A stretch of DNA of 64,000 nt from Gnetum montanum. Lineage: Eukaryota; Streptophyta; Gnetopsida; Gnetales; Gnetaceae. Under the pieces are notes generated by a model. That model was not told the origin of the DNA, did no database searches, and was given only the letters and a program-made list of their open reading frames with translations. Positions 32,780 through 46,100 of the stretch are shown here, in pieces. The position numbers and the translations under genes were made by a program. Where the stretch lies: contig MNCI01007821.1 in the NCBI GenBank assembly GCA_015680685.1, forward strand, positions 147,303 through 211,302, read 5' to 3'. Within the stretch, counting starts at the first letter, position 1, and each line of letters begins with the position of its first letter.

Positions 32780-35700
32780 TAGGTGAAAATGAGCAAAAAA
32801 TGCTAAAATGATATAAAATACTTTAGTAAACATGCAAACATGTGCTATTATAATGACAAACAAAAATGAAAACAAGGTCAACCAAGGCTATAAAAAATTA
32901 TCAATGGGATTAAACAAAGGCCATACAAGGTCGATCAAAGGTCATAAGAGAGAAAATAATGTGAACATGATAAAATAGAAGGTTATATGAATGCTATAAC
33001 TTATGAGAAAGAAGGTTGGTAATGTAAAATAAGGTCAAATCTATGAAAATGAAATACACATGGTGAAAATTGGTTGATACTAGTCAAACATGGTTAGATT
33101 TTGCCAGTTCTAGGCCTTAGAGGACCATGGTATGGGGCTATAGGATTTCTAGGAGATCTTGGGCATATGAGGAGGTCATTCTAGAGCTATTTTGAAGTAA
33201 CTTTAACATACTTTTCTATGACTACACTAGCCTAGCATAGTCCTTCCTACCTCCATCATAATGAACCTTAAGGGGCACTTTCTAAGCCTTGATATGGTCA
33301 TTTTCAAGCTTCTAGTGGTCTAAAAAACTAGTGCATGGGTAGGTATTAAAGATTGAAAACTTTTGACACTGTTTTAGCTTCTTAGAATGTTGAAAATCAT
33401 GTTCAAAGATGTGACTATGCTAGGCTAGTAAGCCTCAATGTAGTCAAAAGGAATGACTAAGTCTATAGGGTTTCCAGGGCCAAAAAAAGTTAAATTTACA
33501 CTTGGGAACCATGGGAAGAATTTCATGGTCATTTTGGATCAATTTTAAGTCATTATAAACTATTTATTGTTAGTTTTTATTGTCACATTTTTTCTCCCAA
33601 ATGGGACTATGCTAGCCCAGCATAGTCTTTGGCTTTGTCAACATAGTCTCACATGGAAATTGTATTTAGATTAGTTTTGAAGCTTGATCAACCATCCTAA
33701 TAGGCTTCTAGGATCACTGGTAATGTTGACTAGGGTTTTGGTGTAGAAATTATTAGTTTTCATGCTTGTTTGGGCTTTGAATCTTAAAACACCATGGGAC
33801 TATGACGGGTATGAAATTCCTAACATAGTCAAGGATTCCATATGGCAAAGGATTGGAAAAGAATGAATTTTGGATTATTTCACAAGGTTGTAGGGTTTGG
33901 ACATGTTCTAGTAGGGTTCTAGATATTTCTATGAGTCTATTTAGGTAGTTCTTGACCTATTTTGGCCACTCCAGGCTTTGGACATGTTCTGAGTGGACTA
34001 CACTAGGCTTGGGTAGGTGCTATGTTGGCCTAGCATAGTCCCAATCCTTCCTTCATCATAGGCATGTTAGAAAGGTTGAACAATTGAGTTTCATTATTGA
34101 ATTTGACTTCAACATGACCTAGGACTCCTAAAAGTGGATTTTAAAAAAAAATTCAATTTTGATTAGGTTTATGGGGACTATGCTAGGCCTTGAGAGGGAT
34201 TAGGCTAGTCCAAAATAGTTCCCTCTCTTGCCAAAGTAGTCCAGGATTGGATAATTACAAGAAATTTCCATGGTCAATAGGGAGATCCAAAAAGGTTCTA
34301 GAGTTAATTAGCAGTAAACTGAGTTCATTTTGACGAAAATTTAGTTTATTTTTTGTGGACTACACTAGGCTTGGAGAGGGACTTCACTAGCCCAATGTAC
34401 TCCCAAACGTGTCTCAACATAGTTAATTTTGTGGTGATAAAAAATCATAAGAAATTCAAGTTTTGGTGTCATAAAGACTTGGGAAGTTTTCTTGGGCTTG
34501 TTGACAACAATTCTAGATCACTTGGGATACTTGTTGCATAGTTCTTGAGGGACTACATTGGTCATGGAGGGGGGACTACGCTTGTCCAACTTAGTCCTTC
34601 TTCCCTCTTAGCATAGTGTAGTTTGGAGTGGCCAAAAATGATGAAAAATGGCATGATTTAACACTAACATGGCTTAGATAAGGCTTTAGTATCAACCAAA
34701 GGTAGCTTTAGGTCTTTTTAAGCAAGTTTTCATCAATTTTTTAAGGACTACACTAGGCTTTGGAGGGGACTTTGCTGGCCTAGCATAGTCCTTCTTCCCT
34801 CCTAGTATAGTCATGACCAAAATTATCAATATGTGGTTGAAGAGTTAATTTCATGGTCAAAAAGGCCTAAATAAGGGTTTTGAGGTTTATTAGGGTCAAG
34901 TTTCATGATTTTAGATGTTTCTTAATAGCTTTAATGGGACTACACTAGGCTCTAGGTAGGGACTATGCATGGCCAATGTAGTCCCATTTCCCCATCTAGT
35001 GTAGCCCACATGTGGATGTCAAAAGTTGAATAAGTGGAAAGATTTGACCAAGGTTGATGATCTAATGTTGTCAAAATTTTAGTTGTAGTCCATAGATGAT
35101 GGGGTTTTGGATTTTCGAGTGGACTACATTGGGCAATCACTAATACTATGCTAGCCCAACATAGTCCTCCTAGTCCTCAATGTAGTCCCATGTGGAAATA
35201 GAGATTTGTTGATTTTCTTGAGGTTTTTAGTCTATCGACTATTAGTTTGGAGTTCCTAGGGGTCTTGTCAAGGTTTGGAGGCTCCAAAAGGTATTTTTGG
35301 AGTTGGTAAGGATCTGTATGATGCCTACTAATCCTAGAACCTTGGGACTATGCTAGCCTAATGTAGTCCCTAGTTCTCCCTAGCGTAGTCATGGGGAAGA
35401 TGGAAAAATTGGCATCATTAACTACAATCAACCATCCCTTGCACTTTTTGAAGGTGAAAACTAGGGTTTGGAGAAATGGTGTGTTAATTCAAGATCAAAT
35501 GAAGGTTGAATGGACTAGGAGAGTTTCTTAGTGTTGTAGGAGGTAAAATGTGATGTTGGACTATGCTTGGTAGTAGCTAGGACCATGCTAGCCCAATGTA
35601 GTCCTTTACTTCTCTCAATGTAGTTAGTGAGGAGGCTTAATTCTTGTCACAATTGGAGTACCTTTGATTAAATTTTAGTGTTAATAGGGGTTCTAGCTAG

Positions 35701-36390
35701 GGTTTGGTGAGGTGGACGATCAATTTGGAGGCCTTTGGAGGTTGAATGAATGGTTAGAAGTCCATCCCATTATGGACTACACTAGAAGTAGTTGGGACTA
35801 TGCTCTCCTTCAATGTAGTCACTAGTATCTTGTCAAAACCCCTCATACTTGGTTGCATTCTTGGATTGCAAGGTGCCCAATCATGGGTTTAGAGAGATAA
35901 AGTGGAAGTGATAGTTTTTCTATGGCTTTAGGTTGACTACTCTCAACATAGTCATGGCTAGGAGATTGACTAATCTCAGCATAGTCATGTATTTTTTATT
36001 TTTATGGGAGCATCCAGTGTGGGGCCTAGCAAAAATTAGTAAATTTTTGAAAAAAAAGCTTACATTACCCTAGTGTAGTTTTAGTTTTCATTTTTCATCT
36101 CCAAGTGGAGTGAGACTGTAAATGGAAACTAGGGTTTTGCGATGGATGGCTAGGTTTGGGTTGGTGTTAAATTGGAAAAAATTTGGAAAGTTGTTGTTAC
36201 TTGTTTCACATCTTACCCTTGTGCATTGATTTATGAGCTCTACCATTGTTTCCACTCCCTACTAACTACTACCAATGTAGTAGTAACAACTAGTGGACTA
36301 ATGCCAGCATAGTCCATCCATTTGTGCCTTACTACAATGTAGTCACTCCAAGAAAACAAATATTTTTTTCATGTTCCACTCTCTTTTGGC
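32780..36390 (+). repeat. leader of the A2 antisense gene: satellite-like repeats with gactatgctaggc hairpins
   Basis: Motifs ggactacactaggc and agcccaacatagtcc, which can pair with each other, recur about every 180-235 bases, for example near 34,207, 34,390, 34,580, 34,790, 34,970, 35,155, 35,355, 35,590 and 35,810. Sequence between them is diverged, so the array is old. No coding sequence is visible. The region matches 43.2-46.6 kb in reverse complement. Confidence 0.65.
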
Positions 36391-36393
36391 ATC

Positions 36394-36515
36394 ATGGTGA
36401 GGAAAATGGCTCCTATGAAGAATTTTGTATTGGAAGATGTGGAATCCACTATTGAAATATTAGCACACCTTCCATGCCTAAGGATTGGGGAGAGTTTGAC
36501 CACTATCTTTCCTGG
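36394..36515 (+). pseudogene. first exon of the antisense gene in A2
   Basis: An ATG opens a frame whose middle (VLEDVESTIEILAHLPCLRI) resembles exon 1 of the A gene (LTFVEESKAMLQCLPRPRI). A donor-like site, cctgg|gtacac, ends it. The exon length (122) leaves phase 2, the same as exon 1 of the A gene (131). No further exon follows before the duplicated block at 36,631, so the gene is truncated. Confidence 0.55.
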
Positions 36516-36630
36516 GTACACCAATCTCATTAATTTTCTAGTGTTATTTTGTGTATTCCATTTTTTGTTTCTATTCCATTATTCAAATATACACTTGTGT
36601 AATTTTAATTTTTTAATTTCACATAAAACC

Positions 36631-37437
36631 TACCTTGTATTTCTGCCATCTCTACATAGAGGGTTGGAGTGCCCTAATGACAAAAGGCTTCTTAGGAGCC
36701 ATTCAGGATGGTACCCTTACAACGAAAGGGGCTCTTCAATTTCTATTAGCTCAAGACCCCCTTTTTTTGTAGGGGTACCATCCCAAATGCCTCCTAAGGA
36801 ACCTTTTATCATCAAGATGTTCCATCCCTCTACAACACAACCTGCCCCAACAACATAACAACCTCCCATGGTGGCCAATGCAACATCTTCTTCCTCACAA
36901 CCAACTAGGGACAATAGGAAATCCCTAACTAAACAATGGAAAAAAGCTATATAGAAAGACAAAAACAACACTGATAAGTAGACCAAGTTAGGGAAGGAAG
37001 TGGACTTGCCAAAGCCCACTTCCATTAAATCCTACCTTGTATTTTGGTTGTCTCTACATAGAGGGCTGGGGTTCCTAATGACAAAAGGATTCTTAGAAGG
37101 CATTTAGGATGGTACCCTTACAACAAAAAGGGATCTTTAGTTTCTACTAGCTCAAGACCCCCTTTTTTTGTAAGTTTACCATCTCAAATGCCTCCCAAGG
37201 AATCTTTTTTCATCAGGGTACCCCAACCCTCTACAACACAACTTGCCCCCAACAATAGAACAACCCCTAGTGTTGGCCAATGTAATGTATTCTTCCTCGC
37301 AACCAACTAGGGATAATAAGAAATTTCCAACCAAAAAATGAAAGAATGCTACATAGAAAGCAAAAAAAAAAAAACACTGATAATTAGAACAAGTTAGGAA
37401 AGGAAGTGGGCCTACCAAAGCCCACTTCCACTTCATC
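36631..37437 (+). repeat. 402-bp tandem duplication in the gag-protease linker of element B
   Basis: Two direct copies (36,631-37,032 and 37,033-37,437) begin taccttgtatt and end cccacttccat/cac. Each encodes on the plus strand a proline-rich piece (PPKEPF and similar) and then lysine-rich sequence, with stops. Copies differ by scattered substitutions and small indels. Confidence 0.7.
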
Positions 37438-37439
37438 CA

Positions 37440-38515
37440 TTCTCATGACTTCTATAACCCAGGCTGCTTCAATGAGTAAACCACAGGAAGACCCAAAGCC
37501 CAAAGAAGAGAAAAGAGAGACTAGGCTCCAACAACAACACTAACATGAATTTCTTATTTTGGGATGCATGGAGAAAGTCAAAAACAATAAACCAACTAAT
37601 AACAAAAAAGACTTCCTCAACACGATGAAACAAGTTAAACAATCGCTCAAGAAAAAGAACACAACCTTAAGCTTGTATGACCTAATCATGTCCTTTGTTG
37701 CCCACCATGAGGCATTAGTTAAAATGTTGATATCCATTCCTATTAGTGAGTATGTTCCCAATAATGAAGAGTCTATCCATGTAGTCATGGTACCCTCTTT
37801 GTCGAAGGAATCGAAGTCAACATTATTGATGTTTCATGATAACAAAGTCAAGATGAATCCCCAAAATGGTGAAGTAACCAAGGCACCCTCTTTATAACCA
37901 TACATGTTGGGCAATATAAAGTAAATAGGTTGCATGTAGACAATGATGTGACAACCAATGTCATACCCTATATCATTGTCAAATGTTTGGGCCTGATAGA
38001 ACAAATGCAACATACCATGACATCAGTCCTTAAATCCTCTAATGGATCATGGGTTATGATCAAAGATTCCATTTCTTTAGATTTTGTGGTAGGGGAGCAA
38101 TTCCCTACAATGGTAGATTTCTTGGTGTTAGAGGAGACACCAAGATTCAACCTTATTTTTGGAAGACCTTGGCTAGCCTAATTGTAGGCTATGTCTTCAC
38201 CTATTTACCAAGAAATTCATTTACCTTACAAGGGAGTTGAAATCATTATTCATAGTGAAAGTGCAATCTCCTTAGCTATTAACAAAGTCACTATGGCACA
38301 AGGGTCTGAAGTGGAGTTTTAGGAAAAAGCTCCTATTATTAGGCAAAAAATTAAAGAAGTTGATGGAGCCAAAGAGGCCAAAATGAATGAAGATGAGCCC
38401 ATCAATGTGTCGTGGGAAGAGTTGCCCTTCAACATTGTTAGTGAAGGAGATGGAGAATATAAATTAGTGTAGAATAGGCCATATACTTTTCCCAATCTCT
38501 CAAATATTAAGAAAT
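37440..38515 (+). pseudogene. protease region of element B
   Basis: The frame runs from KDFLNTMKQVKQSLKKKN through TLSLYDLIMSFVAHHEALV (both matching element A), then IPISEYVPNNEESIHVVM. The active-site segment is changed to HVDNDVTTNVI, so the catalytic D-S/T-G is lost. It then reads FVVGEQFPTMVDFLVLEETP and NLIFGRPWLA. After a stop at 38,179 further polyprotein-like sequence (acidic, EEL and GEGDGEY segments) continues to about 38,515. It corresponds residue by residue to 16,054-16,908 of element A. Confidence 0.75.
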
Positions 38516-39041
38516 AATTTCACAAGTGATATATGCTCCTAATCCTCTTACACCCTATGCACTTACAACACTATAACTATATGTACTCATAGCCCCATAG
38601 CCTAGCTTATACTTTACTTGCTTTTGCATTTTTGACCTTCTTTTCCTTTATATAAAATTCTTTATTGCATGGCCTTCCATGGCCTACAACTAGAAAACAA
38701 TATTATACCTTATTTTTTCTTTATCTTATGACTTTATTCCATAATTTTCTTAACCCTTTATCGCATGATAACCAAGTTTAGCCAACATAACCTCAAAACA
38801 TATAGTATAGTGTAGAACCATAACATAAACAAAACCATAATGCTATAACATCATAACTCAAATTTAAAACTTAAAATTTTAAATTAAAAGAAAATTTAAA
38901 ATATCCATAATATCATAAGAATAGCTAAATAAATCATCCAATAAATAAATTATTTTGTCTAACACTATTCATACATCATCATCAACATGAAATCAAAAAA
39001 AATGAAATTGAAAGGTAACTAAGGAACTAAAGAGCATCTTG
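38516..39041. other. AT-rich 3' flank of the antisense gene in B
   Basis: Very AT-rich sequence (aaaatttaaa runs near 38,860-38,960) with no coding sequence. It lies between the end of protease and the predicted end of the minus-strand gene. Unlike element A, no gtttaa array was seen here. Confidence 0.45.
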
Positions 39042-42000
39042 TTACGGAGTTGTAGCATCATCTCCATGCTCACTACTAGAACTGTTGATGTCTTTGAGTA
39101 CCTGTAACATGACAACACAAAATAAATTAGTAACCAACATACATTAAAATAAAATAAAATAAAACAAAGCTAAAACAAACAAACCTGAGATGGTTTCAAA
39201 TCCACATGTTTTTTATAGAAGGTTTAAAGACCAACCTCTAAGTAGTGAAGAAGTTGATCTTTAGACATGTTGGCCCAATCCATGTCCCCAAGATCAATAC
39301 CCATTAGGATATTAGTCCTATCAATGTCTCTTCATGTAGGGGGCTCATGCGAGAAAGTGGCAATACTTACTTCCCTTGAAGCAGTAGTGATCTAATGAGT
39401 AGATGAGTTATCTACAACCACATTCTTTGCGAGTATTTTGTATACCTCTTCTATATTGATACCCATCATGAAAAATTCTAACTTCCATCTCTCAGTAAAC
39501 TCCTCCTTTAGATAGTTAAGATAGGCATCCTATTCATCCTTGTACATCTTTTTGTGGTCCTTTTGTGTATGACCCCACTCAAGGACCCAACTGTAGTAAT
39601 CATTCCACTCACTAACCTTGTAGTTGGTGGGATCAAGTTGGAGCTTTTATTCTGCTACCTATCTCACTAGAGCAACCTTGCCTTGAATTACACTCTAGTA
39701 ATGAGTCCAAGTTATCTCCATGATGTGCAAGGAGTCTCTATTGTTCACTTGGGCTTCTACGAAGTCTTTGTGGTCCTTGAGTTCTATGACCTCCTCTTTT
39801 AGCTTCTTATTCTCCTTTCTCAATGCTACAACTTGTTCCCATAAGAACTCGTTAGAGTGTCTACATTCCCACAAGGACTTAGCACATGAGATCATACATC
39901 TAGTAACAACTTCATATAGCCTACGTGGAACATTCTCCAAATAAGAAGGTAAGGAAGGAAATACATCAACCATCATTGTCTTATTCAAATCCCATCTAGT
40001 TTAGGCACTATAACCAACATAAAACAATGTCCAACAAATGAAACCATTTAGCAACAAAAAACTACATAACCATGGAATCCAAAGAAAAGACCAAAAATAT
40101 AAAAAAATAATAATAAAGGAAAAATGAGTTAAAATTCTTACTAATCTCAGGAGCTATATGCTATAACTAGCTAATAATATCTTTAGCTATGCCTTGCATA
40201 AATTCAAGTTTATTGGGGGGTTTCCTGACATGGTTGCATGTAGAAGATAGAAGTGGTAGCTTCTGGCTATGGCTCTTAGGCTACAACAATTGTGGTAAGA
40301 AATCAACAACCATAGCCCAAGATAGACATGAATCAATGAAAAATAACCTATAAAACACTTAAAACCAAAGATTATACATACCTGAGAGGTCCTCTAATAT
40401 GGAAATAGGAGGTTCACTTAGTTGTGGGTCTTCTATTATGGCATCAACATGGCCGATGGGAGGAAGAGGGGGTAAGTCCAAATTTTGTAATACATCATCC
40501 TCGTAATGTTTTAATATTTCTTCTTCCTAGCGTTGTAGTTCCTCCTTCTCCTAATTCCTTCACTCTACCTTAGCTACTATTGCCATAGCCCTGGCTTCCC
40601 ATGCTTGTTGCTTATCTACAAGAACATCAATTGTAAAAAAATGGAATCACTTAGCACATTTTTTCTAAAATAAAACATGAAAATAACTTAAAACCATAAC
40701 TTTAGAACATATTAATGAAACAATAAATGAAGATATAACATACCTCTAACTTCATGGCACACATCTCTAAGTTTGATAGTCAACCACTGTCGCTAAGTTT
40801 GATGTGTTGTCTCATCCACCAAAATCCCCTTAAGCTTGGCCTTAGCTATCCCCTTAGCCTTTCTACGTATCTTTTGAGCCTTCTTGGCATTATTTGGTGT
40901 TGTGAGATGATTTGCCCCTATGCTATCAAGAGATACACAACACCTGCTAGTAATATTCTTAGTAGTGATAGATAGCACAACTTCTGGTAGGTCTTGGGCC
41001 TATGTGGTTGGAGCTAAGAGCTTCACCCAAGGTTTGGTAAGTTTGAATGGATCTTCGGTAACCTATCAACCCCTCCTCTTCACCACTAGGAACTCCTCAA
41101 AACTCATTAAGTAAGCTACAACAAGAACAAACTACACATGGCACTTAGTAGTGAGGGTTTTGCAAAGCTTCTAGATCTCCCATTGTAGCCTATAAATCAA
41201 GTTTGCAACCCATTTGAACCAAGTACCCTTGGTGAGTACTTGCTTCATAGCCTAAGCTTAATCTATGCCTAAGATCTTCCCCTACAATAAAAATTTAGGA
41301 AATGCCTGAGATCAAAATAAGGGATATATTTTTATAACCAATGGTTATTTGATCTATTTTTGAGAGTATCCCTTGGCACCACAATGAGCATCTAGCCACT
41401 CCTCTATAGACTCCCAATGATCCACCTCCCTACCTTCTTTGGTGATAACTAGAATGCCATTGGTTGGAATGCCAAAGAGGTCACTGAAGGTGGATGCACT
41501 AACCTCTAGAACAACATTCACACCATGAACCTAATTGGTGAAATTTTCAACTCCTTGGCTAAAGGATTTAATGATGTTCAACATCTCAGTAGTGGAAAAA
41601 ATTGGGCTTGGGGCCATGAAGAGGTCGTACAAGTGCACATGTACAACTCTCACATGTATAGCATCAGAGACATGGTTTGACAGCCAGTCCTATGAGGATT
41701 CTACCTCACCAAACTTGAGGATCAAGGTCTCCTCAGCATGACCTAAATTTACAATCATAACTTTAGTTGAGGGAACAGCCTTTGCAACATAGTGAAGGAT
41801 AGACCATTATCCTTAGCACAGAAGCATCATGAAAAGTAAGTTACAACAAAAATATACTTAACTTAAAATCAAATATAACTACTTAAACAACCAAAACTAA
41901 GATAACTAGAAAAATGGTAGCATACAAATAACTTAAAATCAACATAGTAAAAAAAAACACTGACTTCACCTATTGGATGCAAGCATCATAGGAGCTCTAG

Positions 42001-43140
42001 AGTATGGGTTTATGTCTAAGTCATCAAGTGATGGGTTGGTCCACCAACTATCCATTGTCCCATTCCCTATGAATCTCATGAAAGTCTTAGGATGACATTC
42101 GATGTTATCTTCAAGGTCACCCTCCAGCTATTCCAATACCACTAGCATTACATTTAGGATTTTGGTGAACACCTATAAAGTTATGTGGGCTAGGAGTAGG
42201 AGATTGTCCCTTCTGATTAAGCTTCACTCATCCATCTTGAACCTATAGGTAAATGAAATAAAAAAATTATCATAACTTAAGTACATAATGATAGAAAATA
42301 ACCATAAACCAAAGACAGCTTTACTTACCCCTCTACATGATAAATGGTGCTTAGAGGATTTTGGAATAATGTATGTGCATGATGGCCAAAAATTAAAGTG
42401 TTGTCCATGTTATACTAAATGAATTCAAGAATCTCCAAAATTTTTGACAATTTTCAAGAGCCCATAGTATTGGTGTCATCATTTTTCTTCCCCTCCATGT
42501 GAGTGTCAAGTTCATCCATCAAGAATTTGATGATTAGATTAGAGGACCTAGGTAGGATGATCTCTAAGATCATGGGTATGGTCTTAGTTGTCAAGTGTGA
42601 CCATATCATCACACTAAAGTTATGTAGGAGGTATGCAAGGAAATATTTGGCCCCTAGCCTAAATCATATCCCACTAAAATCCTACTCTATATCCAAAGGT
42701 GGGGAGTTAGGCCCAGGAAGGTGGATGCAACATAAGAGTCCCACCATTCTCTATGACAACAAGGATGGACTTCAAGAAGACCTTGAACATTCAACACACA
42801 ACCATCTTAACCATGAAATCCAAAGACAAAACCAAAAATACATCAAAAATGTCAAATAAGATAACAATAGAACCATAAAACATAGAAAACAACACTTATT
42901 AAAAAATTAAAACATGATCTAAGTTTACAACTAAAATATTACACTTTGCACTAAAATGGCCATAGGAAAACACTTGTAAAAAAATATGAAAAAAATTAAT
43001 TTGAATAAAATCACTTCTAACCCCTTTCCAACATCTTAAACTATCCCCAAGATGATGGGACATTGAATAAAAAAGTTTTTACAATCTCAACATTGCCCAT
43101 CTTCAAAGGGGTAAATGCGTAACAACCTTGTAACCACAAT
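39042..43140 (-). pseudogene. antisense multi-exon gene carried by element B
   Basis: This is the diverged homologue of the plus-strand gene of element A, again opposite to its element and between protease and RT. Matching segments follow the same order: an exon 1-like start near 43,100; LHNFSVMIWSHL (about 42,620; A has LDNFQVVIWSHL); HTLFQNPL before a gtaagt donor (about 42,331); LKFGEVESSxDWL then LFGIPTNGILV (about 41,720-41,480); SLDSIGANHLTTPNNAKKA (about 40,910); VPRRLYEVV then AKSLWECRH and a coiled coil (39,940-39,740); DQLLHYLEVGL. It ends with a short last exon and TAA at 39,044-39,042. Frameshifts and nonsense codons are many. Retention of splice sites and the whole domain order in two diverged families suggests the gene was kept by selection for a long time. 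Confidence 0.65.
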
Positions 43141-43149
43141 TTCGTGCAA

Positions 43150-46100
43150 CCAAACGGAAACAACCATAACTAATTAAAAACTTAATAGAATTCAATAATT
43201 ACATAGCTATTGGAATTGTAAAACCCTAGAATACAAACTTATAATAAGAAATCATGAAAAATATTAGCCAATGTTTCAAAAATAATTTCCAAATTGACCT
43301 AACTATAGCCATCAACATGAACACCCTTCTACATAGGATTGTCAAGAAATGCATCAAAACTTCATTTGAGCTCCAAATTATGTTATTCTAGCTACCTCAA
43401 GGATGGAAAAAAAGCCATGACTATGTTGGAAGTAGTAGTTTCCTAGCTAGACTATGCTAGGGATAATGCTCTATGAAGCCACAAACAACTACCACTTCCA
43501 CCATACCTCCCTAAAACCTAGATTGGATGCTCTACAACCCAAGAACATGGCCAAGTATAAGAGGTTTTAATAAGATAATAGTGACTATGCTTAAGAAGGG
43601 ACAAAGACTACATTGGGCCAACGTAGTCCCAAGTACTATAAATGTAGTCCATAATGGAATAAATTTTCAACCATCTATCCAACTCTAGAGGCCTTTAAAT
43701 TTATCGCCCAACTTTACCAAACCTTGGATAGAACCCACTTCAACCCCAAAACTTGATCAAAGGCACTCAAACTATGATAATAATCAAGCCTTCTCACTAA
43801 ATATGTTGAGAGAAGTAAAGGAATACTCTAGGCTAGCATAGTCCTAGCTACTACCCAACATAGTCCAACACCACATCTTTCTTCTTGTAGTTCCAAGTAA
43901 CTCTTCTAATCCATTCAACCATTAGTTGGTTCTAAATCGACAAACTATTTTGCAAAACTCTAGTTTTAGCCTCCAAAAAGCCCAAGATATGGTCAACTAT
44001 AGTTAATGATGCCAATTTTTCCCTATTCCCCATGACTATGATGGGAATACCTAGGAACTACATTGGGCTAGTGTAGCCCTAGGGTTCTAGGATTAGTAGA
44101 CATCATACAAATCCTTGCCCACCTCCAAAACTACCTTTTGGAGCTCCCACACCTCGACAGGACCCCTAGTAACCCCAAACTAATAGTTGATAAACCAAAA
44201 TCCTTAACAAAATTAACAAAACTATGTTTCCAAATGGGACTACATTGAGGACTTAGAGGACTATGTTGGGCTAGCATAGTCCTAGTGATTGCCTAATGTA
44301 GTCCACTCAAATAATCCAAAAAACTATCATTTATGAACTACAACTGAACTTCCAACAACACCGAAGCATTGACCTTGGTTGAATCTTATCACTTCTACTT
44401 TTGGCATCCAAACATGGGATACAGTAGATGAGGAAATGAAACTACATTAGCCCAGTGTAGTCCCTACCCAAGGCCTGGTGTAGTCCAATTGAGGTTTCTA
44501 GGAAACACTAGAAACCATGAAACATGACCTTAATAAACTCAAAAAACCTTATTTAGGCCTATTTGACCATGAAACCTACTCTTCAACCACATATTGATAA
44601 TTTTGCCCATGACTATGCTGGGAGTAAAGAAGGACTATGCTAAGTTAGGGTAGTCCCCTCTAAAACCTAGTGTTTTCCTCTAAAACTTAATGAAAACTTG
44701 CTAAAAAGAACATAAAGCTTCCTTCAGTCGATCCTAAAGCCTTCTCTAAGTCATTTTAGTGTCAAATTATGTCATTTTTCATCATATTTGGCCACTTCAA
44801 ACTAGACTATGCTAATACGGAAGGAGGACTACACTGGGCCAGTGTAGTTCTTACCNTGATCTAGAATTGATATCAAAAAGCTCAAGAAACCTTCCCAAAC
44901 CTTTGTGAGCTAGAAACTTGAATTTCTCATGATTTTTGACTACCACAGCCTTGACTATAGTGAGACAAGTTTAGGACTATACTCGGCTAGCATAGTACCT
45001 CTCCAAGCCTAGCATAGTCCATAAAAAATCAACTAAAGTTACCTCAAAATGACCTCATTTTATTTCTAGTTAACTCTAGAACCTTGTTGGAACTCCTTGT
45101 TGATCATGGAAACTTCTGGTAATCATACAAGCTTGGACTATGCTAGCAGGAGAGGGGACTACACTAGGCCTATGTAGTTCCTCTCCAAGCCTAGTGTAGG
45201 TCCCTCAATCCTACTCAAAAATTGATAAAATTTCTCAAAATCCACTTTTAGGAGTCCTGGGGCCAATCAAATTCAAATTCAACAATAGAACTTGGTTGTT
45301 CAACCTTCCCAATGTGACTATACTAAAGGGAGGATTGGGACTACACTAGTCCAACATAACCCCTACCTAAGCCCAATGTATTCCACTTGAAAGTGGCTAA
45401 AATAGCTCTAGAACTACCTAAATCAACACTTGAAAATATCCAAAACCTTTCCAAAACATGCCTAGACCATGGAACCTTATGAAAGAAGTCAAAATTCATT
45501 CTTTTTCAATCCTTTTCCATCTAGAATCCTTGACTATGATAGGTATTGCATACCCATCATATTTCCATGGTATTTTGGGATTCAAAGCCCAAACAAGCAT
45601 TAAAATAGGCAATTTCTGCACAAAAATCTTAGTTAGTGATACCAGTGATCCCAAAAGCCCACTAGGATGGTTGACTGAGCTTTGAAACTAAACTAAATAC
45701 ATCTTTCATTTGAGACTATGTTGAGGAAGCTAAGGACTATGTTGGGCCAACATAGCCCCACTTGGAAAGGAAAAATGTAGTAACAAAAATTGATAATAAA
45801 TAGCTTAGAATGACTTAAAATTAGCCTAGAATGATCAATAACTTGTCCCCATGGCTCCCAAGTACAAATTTCACTTTGTTTCAGTCCTAGAAACCTCATA
45901 GACTTAGCCATTCCTTGTGCCTACATTGAGGCCTACTAGCCCAACATAGTTGCCTCTTGGAACATGATTTTTGACTTTCTGAGAGGCCAAAATAGTGTCA
46001 TAAGTTGTCAATATTTAATACCTACCTCCTACAATAGCTTTTTAAATCTTTGGGAGCTAAAAAATTATCATATCAAGCCCTAGAAAGTGCCCTTAAAGGT

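Larger units (their letters stand above)
30841..36630 (-). mobile_element. A2: broken Tat-like element, minus strand
   Basis: Its minus strand holds an integrase remnant, a pre-RT remnant and, beyond them, a satellite-like leader and the first exon of the plus-strand antisense gene. Nearly all of it matches the reverse complement of element B (43.0-50.3 kb), so A2 belongs to the B family by interior sequence. Protease, gag and its own 5' LTR are absent. It stops near 36.6 kb where the plus-strand element B begins. Confidence 0.7.

Noticed and set aside
36717-37436. Minus-strand frames with hydrophobic runs (possible membrane protein)
   Set aside because: They are the complement of the duplicated proline/lysine-rich linker; both copies show it, and the plus strand is in order with protease.
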